A stretch of 6,027 nucleotides of DNA from Chloroflexota bacterium (GTDB lineage Bacteria > Chloroflexota > Limnocylindria > QHBO01), in assembly GCA_031177555.1 (NCBI GenBank), contig JAPSGM010000123.1, forward strand, positions 1 through 6,027, written 5' to 3'. The position numbers and the translations under genes are program-made. Under the pieces are notes generated by a model. That model was not told where the DNA came from and made no database searches. It worked only from the letters and a program-made list of their open reading frames with translations. Positions 1 to 6,000 of the stretch are shown here, piece by piece. How positions within the stretch are numbered: position 1 is the first letter of the stretch; each line of letters begins with the position of its first letter.

Positions 1-2
1 CG

Positions 3-851
3 TTGACGCTGGCCAACTTGGCCGTCCGGGACGCCGGGCGTGGCCGGGCGATCGCCTTCCCGGCGGGCGTGGAGATCGGTTCGGCCGCGCAGGTCGTGGC
101 CGCCGAGGACCTCGACGTCGTCGTGGAACTGGCGGGTGGCGTGGACGGACCGCTGGGCTGGGCACGGGCTGCCCTCGAGCGGCGACGCCCCTACGTGACC
201 GCCAACAAGGCCCTGCTCGCGACGCACGGCGGCGAGCTGGCCGCACTGGCGGTGGCGCGGCGGACGGCGCTGCTGGGTTCGGCATCTGTCGGCGGAGGCG
301 TCCCGATGATCGAAACCGTGCAGCACCTGGCAGCGACGGGGCGGATCGCCCGACTGCGCGGCCTTCTGAACGCGACCACCACCTTCATCCTCACGGCCAT
401 CGGCCGCGGCCGGAGCTACGACGAGGCCCTGGCCGAGGCCCAGCGCGCGGGGTACGCCGAGGCCGATCCGCGCTTCGACGTCGAGGGTCGCGACGCCGCG
501 CAGAAGCTCGCCATCCTGGCATCGGTGGCCTGGGGAAGCTGGCGTCCGGAGCAGGATGTCGACGCGCGCGGTATCGTCGGCATCCGGCCGGAGCCGGGCG
601 CGACCGTGCGCCTGGTGGCATCGGCCGACCAGGATGGCATGCGCGTGGGACCGATGGAGCTGCAGGCGACCGACCCGCTGGGCGGAGCCTCCGGCGTGGA
701 GAGCGTCCTCGAGGTGGAGCTGAGCGACGGCGCCCGCTTCCGGATGTCGGGGCCCGGCGCCGGCGGTGCGGTGACCGCCGGCGCGGTCTACGGCGACCTG
801 GCCCGCCTGGTCCGCGGGGAGCTGTCCGTGCTTTTCGGCGGTGCGCCATGA
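3..851 (+). CDS. hom: Homoserine dehydrogenase, 5'-truncated by the window edge
   Basis: Hom reduces L-aspartate 4-semialdehyde to L-homoserine with NAD(P)H, the branch point to threonine and methionine; it is cytosolic. The visible 282 codons begin inside the nucleotide-binding domain. The first codon is TTG read in frame as Leu, not a credible start, and the GxGxxG loop must lie upstream. Visible family motifs are VVELAGG (41-46), VTANKALLA with the conserved Lys69, GYAEADP (150-156), DVEGRDAAQKLAIL (159-172, Lys168) and the closing SGPGAGG...TA segment (249-259). The protein stops just after that segment, so it has no C-terminal ACT regulatory domain. The full protein would be about 330 residues, against roughly 430 for ACT-containing forms. 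Oddities: the usual NGTTN motif reads NATTT (123-127), and the stretch between KLAIL and GPGAG looks shorter than usual. The stop overlaps the asd start as ATGA. Family assignment is firm; cofactor preference is not visible. Confidence 0.93.
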   Translation: MTLANLAVRDAGRGRAIAFPAGVEIGSAAQVVAAEDLDVVVELAGGVDGPLGWARAALERRRPYVTANKALLATHGGELAALAVARRTALLGSASVGGGVPMIETVQHLAATGRIARLRGLLNATTTFILTAIGRGRSYDEALAEAQRAGYAEADPRFDVEGRDAAQKLAILASVAWGSWRPEQDVDARGIVGIRPEPGATVRLVASADQDGMRVGPMELQATDPLGGASGVESVLEVELSDGARFRMSGPGAGGAVTAGAVYGDLARLVRGELSVLFGGAP

Positions 852-1882
852 CCGATTCGGGCTGGCCGACGGTCGGCGTTGCCGGCGCCCGCGGCGTGGT
901 CGGCGGCGTGCTCCTCTCGATCCTGGCCGATGCCGGCCTGCCGGCGGGCTGCCTTCGGGCCTTCGGGACCGAGCCCGGCGAGGTGGGCTATGGCGATGGG
1001 ACGCTGACCCTCGCCATCCTTGACGAGGCGGCCGCCGCGGAGCTGGACGTCCTGTTCCTGGCCACCGACGGTGCCGTCTCCCGCGAGATCGTCGCCGGCC
1101 CGGGCCGCAACGTCCCGCTCATCATCGACAACTCCAGCGCCTTCCGCCTTGAGCCTGACGTGCCGCTGGTCGTGCCCGAGGCCAACGGTTCGGTCCTGGA
1201 CAGGTACGGGGGCACCCTGGTCGCCAACCCGAACTGCACCACCGCCGCGGCGGTCGTGGCCCTGGCCCCGATCCGCGACCTCGCGGGGCTGGAGTCGGTC
1301 GACGCGGCGTCCTACCAGGCGGTCAGCGGGGCTGGACGAGCGGGCCTGAACGCGTTCGAGGTGGAGCGCGCGGGAGACGGTGCGGAGCGGGCAAACGGCT
1401 CACCGTTCCACGGCCGCATCGCGGACAACGTGGTGCCGCAGATCGACGCCATGGACGACGAGGGCTGGACCGGCGAGGAGCGCAAGATCATGGCCGAGCT
1501 GCGCAAGATCCTGGGCCTGCCCGAGCTGGACGTCTCGGTCACGGCCGTTCGCGTGCCGGTGCACACCGGCCACTCCGTGGCGCTGCACGTCCGGACCCAG
1601 CGGCCGGTGGAGCTGGGCGCGGTGATGGACGCGCTGCGCGACGCTCCGGGCGTCGAGTACCGCCATGCGACCGGCTCGAGCCGCCACCCGATGCCGCTTG
1701 ACGTCGTCGGGCGCGACCCGGTGCTCGTCGGTCGCCTTCGTGCCATTCCGGGCCGCGAGCGCGGCCTGGCGCTGTGGGTCTCCAGCGACAACCTGCGCAA
1801 GGGCGCCGCGCTGAACGCGATCCAGGTCGCCGCGCGATCGGATCCGGGGCGCTTCGGGCGTCTCGTCCCGCCCGAGCGCTAG
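848..1882 (+). CDS. asd: Aspartate-semialdehyde dehydrogenase
   Basis: Asd reduces L-4-aspartyl phosphate to L-aspartate 4-semialdehyde with NADPH, feeding lysine/diaminopimelate and, through Hom, threonine and methionine. The 344-residue protein is normal in length and complete. Motifs in order: a nucleotide-binding loop GVAGARGVVG (10-19, where Arg15 replaces the usual Thr/Ser), IDNSSAFR (93-100), NPNCTT with catalytic Cys130, SYQAVSGAG (155-163, Gln157), NVVPQID (194-200), RVPVHTGHS with the acid-base His242, and DNLRKGAALNA (314-324). The ATG at 848 overlaps the hom stop as ATGA. The bases before it (GGCGG only) give no good ribosome binding site, so translation probably depends on coupling to hom. 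The hom-asd pair puts two consecutive pathway enzymes in one transcript; aspartate kinase or threonine genes may lie upstream, outside the window. Confidence is high because every catalytic motif is present. Confidence 0.96.
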   Translation: MTDSGWPTVGVAGARGVVGGVLLSILADAGLPAGCLRAFGTEPGEVGYGDGTLTLAILDEAAAAELDVLFLATDGAVSREIVAGPGRNVPLIIDNSSAFRLEPDVPLVVPEANGSVLDRYGGTLVANPNCTTAAAVVALAPIRDLAGLESVDAASYQAVSGAGRAGLNAFEVERAGDGAERANGSPFHGRIADNVVPQIDAMDDEGWTGEERKIMAELRKILGLPELDVSVTAVRVPVHTGHSVALHVRTQRPVELGAVMDALRDAPGVEYRHATGSSRHPMPLDVVGRDPVLVGRLRAIPGRERGLALWVSSDNLRKGAALNAIQVAARSDPGRFGRLVPPER

Positions 1883-1887
1883 CGCTC
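1874..1887. repeat. 14-bp perfect palindrome centred on the asd stop codon
   Basis: GAGCGCTAGCGCTC is a perfect palindrome with the TAG stop (1880-1882) near its middle. It has no loop, so it is a poor RNA hairpin. It could be a protein-binding site, but it may simply follow from the Glu-Arg-stop codons and high GC. Confidence 0.5.
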
Positions 1888-1897
1888 TGGACCGAAC

Positions 1898-1913
1898 CGG
1901 CGAGCCATCGCCG
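1898..1913 (+). terminator. Candidate hairpin terminator after hom-asd
   Basis: CGGCGA-GCCA-TCGCCG forms a perfect 6-bp stem with a 4-base loop, 15 bases after the asd stop. There is no T-run after it, so it is at best a non-canonical intrinsic terminator or an RNA-stabilising stem. A second inverted repeat follows at 1918-1954. Confidence 0.4.
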
Positions 1914-1917
1914 ATAG

Positions 1918-1954
1918 CCCATCCGGTGGGGTCAGGCGGCGTCGGCCGGATGGG
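1918..1954. repeat. Inverted repeat, 9-bp arms, 19-base spacer
   Basis: CCCATCCGG (1918-1926) and CCGGATGGG (1946-1954) are exact inverted copies in the asd to DUF885 spacer. As RNA this is a second hairpin after hom-asd and may support termination. As DNA it is a dyad just upstream of the possible DUF885 promoter and could be an operator. The sequence alone does not decide. Confidence 0.5.
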
Positions 1955-1969
1955 AAGATGGGACACGGC

Positions 1970-1975
1970 TAGACT
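1970..1975 (+). promoter_or_regulatory. Possible -10 box for the DUF885 gene
   Basis: TAGACT matches the TAnnnT pattern and lies 39 bases before the GTG start. No recognisable -35 hexamer sits 16-18 bases upstream, so this is weak. The tandem hairpins before it make a separate promoter for the downstream gene reasonable. Confidence 0.25.
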
Positions 1976-2001
1976 CCGACCTGCCTCTCGCGTGCCCACA
2001 C

Positions 2002-2008
2002 GAGGTGA
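2002..2008 (+). promoter_or_regulatory. Ribosome binding site of the DUF885 gene
   Basis: GAGGTGA is strongly complementary to the 16S rRNA 3' end and lies 6 bases before the GTG at 2015, which fixes that start. TCTCG at 1986-1990 can pair with CGAGG at 2001-2005, so part of the site could be held in a weak 5-bp stem. Confidence 0.8.
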
Positions 2009-2014
2009 CACATC

Positions 2015-3652
2015 GTGCCCACGACCTTCGCCGAACACGTCCGCGACTTCCTGTCCGAGCAGTACCGCGAGCACCCGGTCCGCGCCAGCGGCATGGGCCT
2101 CACCGAATTCGACGAGTCGCTCGACGACCTCTCGGCCGATGCCTACCACCGCCGCGCCGATGCGGCCCGCGCCTGGCGCGAGCGTTTCGCCGCCATCGAC
2201 GCCTCGGAGCTCAGCTTTGACGAGGAGATCGACCGCGACCTGGTCGTGGCCGGCCTCGTCGAGCAGGGCGTCTACGACGAGTGGGAGGTGTGGCGCCGAC
2301 AGCCCGACTACTACCTGAACCCCGGGATGCGCGGCGTCTTCACGCTCTTCCTGCACGCGCTGCGCCCGGAGCGCGACCTGGTGCAGGCGGCCGTGGCCCG
2401 CCTGCGGCAGGTGCCGGACAACCTGGCCGCCGGACGCGCCAACCTCCGTCCCGAGCTGGTGCCGGAGATCCTGCTGAGGCGCGCCATCAACCAGGCGCGG
2501 GCGGGCGCCAACTACACCCGGCACCTGCTGCCCGCCCAGATGAGCGAGGAGAACCGCCAGCCGATGGCCGATGCCGGCGCAGACGCGGCCGATGCCTACG
2601 AGGAGTACGCCGCGTTCCTGGAGGAGATAAGCCCGCAGGCGACCGGCGACTGGGCCTTCGGCGAGGACCGCTACAACACCGTGCTGCGCGAGGCCGAGCT
2701 GCTCGGCTTCGACGCGCGGGCCCTGCGCGAGAAGGGCCGCCAGCAGGTCGACGAGCTCAGCGCCGCGCTGCGCGACGGAGCCCACCGGCTGCGCGGCACC
2801 GACGACTGGCACGCCGTCCTGCTGGAGCTCAACCGGGACCGACCCATGACGCCGGAGGACATGCGCCGCGGCTACGAGGAGTGGACCGCGCGGGCACGCG
2901 CCTTCCTGGTGGACCGCGGCCTGGTCAGCTTCCCGGCCGGAGAGGAGTGCAGCGTCGAGCCCTCGGCGCCCTACCAGCGGCCGGTGCTGGCAGTGGCGTC
3001 GTACGTGGCGCCTCCCTCCTTCGCGGAGACGATGCGCGGCCACTTCTTCGTCCCGTTCCCGCCCGAAGGCGCGAGCGACGAGGAGATCGCGAAGCGCCTC
3101 GAGTCGAACTGCTTCCCGGGCATCCCGACCACCGCGGTCCACGAGGCCTATCCCGGCCACCACTGGCACCTGGCCATGGCCAAGGGCAACCCGTCGCACG
3201 CCCGCCAGTGGTTCGGGACCAGCTACTTCGCGGAGGGCTGGGCGCTGTACGCCGAGCGCATGATGGAGGATGCCGGCTTCTACGACGACCTGCGCCACAT
3301 CCTCTACCGGCTGGAGGCCACCCTCTTCCGCGCGGCCAGGATCGTCACCGACGTGAGCCTGCACCTGGGCGAGATGACGCACGAGGAGGGCGTGGCCTAC
3401 GTGATGGCCAACTCCTCGCTGACCGAGCCCACCGCCGTGGCCGAGGTGACCCGCTACTGCAGCTGGCCCACCCAGGCCTCCTCCTACCTGACCGGCTGCC
3501 TGGAGATCCTGCGCATCCGCGACCGATACCTGTCCGCCCGCGGGACCGATGCCTCCGACGTCACCGCCCTGCGCGACTTCCACGACGCCATCGCCGGATC
3601 CGGCACGCTGCCGATCGCCCTTGCCGAGCGAGCGGTGATGGCGACCGCCTAG
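2015..3652 (+). CDS. DUF885 family putative metallopeptidase
   Basis: This 545-residue protein belongs to the DUF885 family (PF05960), predicted zinc peptidases of largely unknown substrate. The mostly helical N-terminal two-thirds carries family-like stretches such as DYYLNPGMRGVFTLF (98-112). The signature HEAYPGHH is at 376-383 and EGWALYAE at 407-414. By analogy with other zinc peptidases, His376, His382 or His383 and Glu407 may bind metal and Glu377 may act as general base; that assignment is inference. Length is about normal for the family. Many relatives are secreted, but this one starts MPTTFAEHVR with no signal peptide, so it is probably cytosolic. The GTG start is supported by GAGGTGA six bases upstream. 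It stands alone on its strand after hom-asd. Its TAG stop lies in a palindromic CTAG (3649-3652) that also ends the minus-strand dipeptidase remnant. A role in peptide turnover is likely; the substrate is unknown. Confidence 0.92.
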   Translation: MPTTFAEHVRDFLSEQYREHPVRASGMGLTEFDESLDDLSADAYHRRADAARAWRERFAAIDASELSFDEEIDRDLVVAGLVEQGVYDEWEVWRRQPDYYLNPGMRGVFTLFLHALRPERDLVQAAVARLRQVPDNLAAGRANLRPELVPEILLRRAINQARAGANYTRHLLPAQMSEENRQPMADAGADAADAYEEYAAFLEEISPQATGDWAFGEDRYNTVLREAELLGFDARALREKGRQQVDELSAALRDGAHRLRGTDDWHAVLLELNRDRPMTPEDMRRGYEEWTARARAFLVDRGLVSFPAGEECSVEPSAPYQRPVLAVASYVAPPSFAETMRGHFFVPFPPEGASDEEIAKRLESNCFPGIPTTAVHEAYPGHHWHLAMAKGNPSHARQWFGTSYFAEGWALYAERMMEDAGFYDDLRHILYRLEATLFRAARIVTDVSLHLGEMTHEEGVAYVMANSSLTEPTAVAEVTRYCSWPTQASSYLTGCLEILRIRDRYLSARGTDASDVTALRDFHDAIAGSGTLPIALAERAVMATA

Positions 3653-3792
3653 CGCCCGGGCATGGCGGGCGCCGGGGACGATGCAACGGCCTCCGCCCTG
3701 CGCATCACGCCCAGGACGTTGCCGCCGGCCAGCGCCACCAGGTCGTCGTCGCTCCAGCCGCGGCGCACCAGCTCCGCGAACAGGTTCGCCAT
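3649..3792 (-). pseudogene. C-terminal remnant of a membrane dipeptidase (peptidase M19)
   Basis: Read on the minus strand from an ATG at 3792, 47 codons give MANLFAELVRRGWSDDDL, then ALAGGNVLGVMRRAEAVA, ending at TAG. The pattern of a helix, RGWSDDDL and GGNxLxVxR closely resembles the extreme C-terminal end of M19 membrane dipeptidases, zinc enzymes of over 300 residues that cleave dipeptides. The metal-binding and catalytic parts are absent. Upstream there are only about 26 bases before a strong hairpin and then the haloperoxidase-like gene. I therefore call it a decayed gene whose 5' part was lost. The surviving frame has no stops. GGGAG lies 9 bases before the ATG, so a 47-residue peptide could be made, but it could not be an active dipeptidase. 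The assignment rests on remembered motifs over a short stretch. Confidence 0.6.
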
Positions 3793-3818
3793 GCTCCCCG
3801 GCTCCCGTTGCGTGGAAA

Positions 3819-3845
3819 GGCCCCGCCCCGATGCGGGCCGGGGCC
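3819..3845 (-). terminator. Strong GC hairpin terminator of the haloperoxidase-like gene
   Basis: GGCCCCGCCCCG (3819-3830) pairs with CGGGCCGGGGCC (3834-3845), 11 of 12 positions, around an ATG loop. On the minus strand it starts 15 bases after the stop at 3861-3863 and is followed by TTTCC, a short T-tract. On the plus strand no T-run follows, so it mainly serves the minus-strand gene, though a stem this strong could also slow plus-strand read-through. Confidence 0.75.
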
Positions 3846-3860
3846 TCCAGGCAGAGGAGG

Positions 3861-5144
3861 TCAGTCCACGGGCCGCAGTTCGTGCCGGCCGAGCCAGCGC
3901 GCAACCTTCTTGCCCATGAGCGCGCCCTGGACGTCGGGCGTCCGGGAGTGGATCCCCAGGTAGATGCGCGCGTCGATCGTGTCCTTGATCACGTTCGTGA
4001 AGCGCGTGTAGTGGCGAGCGGTGCCATTGGCATGCACCAGGTCGAACGCCACGTGCTGCGGACCGAAGAAGTCGGTCGCCGCATGCATCATCGATGCGGT
4101 GAGGCAGTTGTAGCCGGACGGATGATCCGGGTATGGCGGGTTCGCAAGCAGCGGCTCCCAATCCGGATCGGCGATCGTCGCCGGGTTGCCGTCCGCGCCA
4201 CCGTTCTGGATCGCCGTCATCGGCCGCCAGAAGGCGTAGAACATCTTGTCGTCCCAGCAGCTGATGAGGCCATCGGCGCCGGCCATGTTGACCGCCGCGA
4301 AGAGGCGCGCCTCATCGGCCGTCGACAGGCCCTTGGCCGCCGCAATCAGCCGGAAATTCCGGTTGAACATCTCGACCGGATTGGCGATGAAGAACATCGC
4401 CATGGCGGTCTGGGCCGACGTCCGCGTGGACTCGTCCTTTTCGCCCAGGGCTTTGACCTCGGCATACTCCGCCGCGTACTCGGCGCTGGTGAGCGGCAGC
4501 GGACCGTCCGTTCGGAACTGTGAGCTGCTCGTGATCACGAAGGTATTCACGTTCGCGACCCATGCCGCGGGGTCGTTCCCGCTGCCGGTCACGCGCCACG
4601 CCCCCGGCTCTTCTCCGACGGGGAACTGGACCGGCGTGCCGGGGTAGCGCCCGTCAGAGGCGCGCAGTGCCAGCATGGCAGCGGCGGCATCGGCGCCGAC
4701 GGCGATGCCATCGGTCTTGGCCGGTCCGTCGGGAATATCGGCCAGGAAGGACTCGTACTCGCCGTCGAGACGGTCGCGGAGCGCCTGCGACAGAGCCTGG
4801 GGAGGCAGTCCCAGCAGCACGTCATGCGCCGCGGTCGCAACCGCCGCGTCGACATTCGCGCCGGCGGGCGCCGGATCGAGTCCGGACAGGTAGGGCTGGT
4901 ACCCACCGACGATGGCATTGACGGCGTCGTACACCGCCCCGTGCACCATGGCCAGGTGGATGACGCCGACGGTGGGCGGCTGCCCGGCTCCGGGCACCGC
5001 GGCGGTCGCCGGATTCAGGATCGCCTCGACGGCGTGCCGGTTCCATTCCGCGACGGCGCTCTCGTGTGAATTCGCGCTCGTCGGGCCTGAAATGAGGGTC
5101 GCGACAACGACCAGGGCCAATGTGATGCGGAATCTGGGGTGCAT
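3861..5144 (-). CDS. Secreted vanadium-haloperoxidase/PAP2-like protein, altered active site
   Basis: The 427-residue protein resembles bacterial vanadium-dependent haloperoxidases, relatives of PAP2 acid phosphatases. The family binds vanadate and oxidises halides with peroxide, or hydrolyses phosphate esters. Residues 1-24 look like a Sec signal peptide: Arg4 and Arg6, a hydrophobic stretch at 7-19, possible cleavage after TSA24. The N-terminal helical part has the family-like HLAMVHGAVYDAVNAI (63-78). Anion-site motifs: K300-x6-R307-P308 is intact; PSGH is replaced by PSGY (342-345); R393-x5-H399 is intact, but the following Asp is at +5 (Asp404), not +4. The normal acid-base His is thus missing. 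I chose the ATG at 5144 over an in-frame ATG at 5243 because the signal peptide begins here and GGAGGAGAGGGAG lies just upstream. GC is lower than in its neighbours. The fold call is firm; activity and substrate are unknown. Confidence 0.85.
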   Translation of the reverse strand: MHPRFRITLALVVVATLISGPTSANSHESAVAEWNRHAVEAILNPATAAVPGAGQPPTVGVIHLAMVHGAVYDAVNAIVGGYQPYLSGLDPAPAGANVDAAVATAAHDVLLGLPPQALSQALRDRLDGEYESFLADIPDGPAKTDGIAVGADAAAAMLALRASDGRYPGTPVQFPVGEEPGAWRVTGSGNDPAAWVANVNTFVITSSSQFRTDGPLPLTSAEYAAEYAEVKALGEKDESTRTSAQTAMAMFFIANPVEMFNRNFRLIAAAKGLSTADEARLFAAVNMAGADGLISCWDDKMFYAFWRPMTAIQNGGADGNPATIADPDWEPLLANPPYPDHPSGYNCLTASMMHAATDFFGPQHVAFDLVHANGTARHYTRFTNVIKDTIDARIYLGIHSRTPDVQGALMGKKVARWLGRHELRPVD

Positions 5145-5163
5145 ACCACTCCCTCTCCTCCCA
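5145..5163 (-). promoter_or_regulatory. Purine-rich ribosome binding site of the haloperoxidase-like gene
   Basis: On the minus strand the ATG at 5144 is preceded by GGGAGGAGAGGGAGTGGT. It offers GGAGG with a 12-base spacing or GGGAG with a 4-base spacing. Neither spacing is ideal, but the purine tract supports this start over the upstream in-frame ATG. Confidence 0.65.
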
Positions 5164-5261
5164 CGCGCGCGCGGTGGCCATACCGGCTCGGGGTCGCGGC
5201 GCGGATACCCTGCATGGGCGATCGCGGGAGCTATTCCGTTCAATCGCCGGCCGGCCGTTGT
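5145..5261 (-). other. Intergenic region between alaX-like and haloperoxidase-like genes
   Basis: This 117-base spacer contains a loopless imperfect dyad at 5241-5260 (8 of 10 positions symmetric, core CCGGCCGG), just after the AlaX stop, and a (CG)5 run at 5164-5173 inside CCAC...GTGG arms. A TTGAAC (5243-5238, minus strand) resembles a -35 box, but no -10 box lies at the right distance. I see no convincing promoter or terminator. Confidence 0.4.
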
Positions 5262-5984
5262 TCAGGCGTCCTCGACGGCGATGCGGATGCGCTTGTTGAT
5301 GCGGCCCTTCGACTCGTAGCCGGTCACCCGCACGCGGCCGATCTCCGAGGTGCGGGCAACGTGCGTGCCGCCATCGGCCTGGAGGTCCAGGCCCACGATC
5401 TCGATGGTGCGCACCTCGGCGATGCCCTCCGGCAGCAGGTTGATCTTGGTGCGGATCAGGTCGGGGATGGCGAACGCCTCCTCGCGCGGCAGCACCGCCA
5501 CCCGGATCTCGCGGTCCGCGGCCACCTCCTCGTTGACGCGCCGCTCGATCTTGGCCACCAGCTCCCCGGCCATCGTCTCGAACTCGAAGTCCATCCGCCC
5601 GGCCAGCGGCTCCATGTTCCCGCCCGTCACCGACGCGCCATGGTCCCGCCAGATGACCCCGCACAGGACGTGGAGCGCGGAGTGGGTCCGCATCAGCGCG
5701 TAACGGCGATCCCAGTCCAGCTCGGCGGTGACGGCGGTGTCCACCGCCGGCGGCTCCCCCTCGACGGCGTGCCAGATGTCGTCGCCGCGCTTCTTCGCGC
5801 CGGTCACGCGCCACGAGCCGCCCGATGCGCCCTGCAGAACGCCGCTGTCGGCGGGCTGGCCGCCGCCGCCGGGGTAGAAGACGGTGCGGTCCAGCAGGAC
5901 GGCGTTGGCATCGGGGTCGACCTCGACCACCGAGCCATCGGTCGAGCGGGCATAGGCATCGGCGTAGCAGAGGTTCGCGCTCAC
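5262..5984 (-). CDS. AlaX-type alanyl-tRNA editing protein
   Basis: AlaX proteins are free-standing relatives of the alanyl-tRNA synthetase editing domain. They hydrolyse mischarged Ser-tRNA(Ala) or Gly-tRNA(Ala) in the cytosol, in trans. The 240-residue length fits the medium AlaX class: a beta-barrel part with FYPGGGGQPADSG (36-48), then the metal-binding SAD-like part. The HxxxH motif is HSALH (His101, His105), and the second motif is DGGTHVARTSEIG (204-216, His208). Synthetases and characterised AlaX enzymes usually have CGGTHV there, so Asp204 replaces a cysteine zinc ligand. The GTG start at 5984 gives a sensible N-terminus (MSANLCYADAYA) but has no ribosome binding site; TATCCT lies 6 bases upstream, so the message may be leaderless. 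The downstream haloperoxidase-like gene is on the same strand, 117 bases away. The family call is firm; the exact mischarged substrate is not visible. Confidence 0.92.
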   Translation of the reverse strand: MSANLCYADAYARSTDGSVVEVDPDANAVLLDRTVFYPGGGGQPADSGVLQGASGGSWRVTGAKKRGDDIWHAVEGEPPAVDTAVTAELDWDRRYALMRTHSALHVLCGVIWRDHGASVTGGNMEPLAGRMDFEFETMAGELVAKIERRVNEEVAADREIRVAVLPREEAFAIPDLIRTKINLLPEGIAEVRTIEIVGLDLQADGGTHVARTSEIGRVRVTGYESKGRINKRIRIAVEDA

Positions 5985-5990
5985 GCGGCG

Positions 5991-5996
5991 AGGATA
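5991..5996 (-). promoter_or_regulatory. Possible -10 box giving a leaderless alaX message
   Basis: On the minus strand TATCCT ends 6 bases before the GTG start. That places a transcription start at or next to the first base of the start codon. No good -35 hexamer is visible in the few remaining bases. Confidence 0.3.
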
Positions 5997-6000
5997 GCGC

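Noticed and set aside
3..5. TTG at base 3 as the start of homoserine dehydrogenase
   Set aside because: It lies inside the nucleotide-binding domain and would remove the GxGxxG loop; the codon is better read as an internal Leu, with the gene starting before the window.
1400..3904. An 834-codon open frame on the minus strand, antisense to asd and DUF885
   Set aside because: It runs through two firmly identified plus-strand genes and their spacer, has low-complexity composition rich in Gly, Arg, Ala and Val, and shows no family motif. Long antisense frames are normal in DNA with such high third-position GC.
2281..3963. A 560-codon plus-strand frame overlapping DUF885
   Set aside because: It is a frame-shifted reading of DUF885 with Arg/Pro/Ala-rich composition and no recognisable domain; it also runs through the terminator and into the antisense of another gene.
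3793..4161. The full 170-codon minus-strand frame ending at 3649 as one gene
   Set aside because: Only the last 47 codons or so show family likeness. The upstream part is an out-of-frame reading of the haloperoxidase-like gene and its terminator.
5145..5243. N-terminal extension of the haloperoxidase-like protein to an ATG at 5243
   Set aside because: The extra 33 residues are Arg/Pro-rich and would bury a normal signal peptide; the ATG at 5144 has a purine-rich ribosome binding site.
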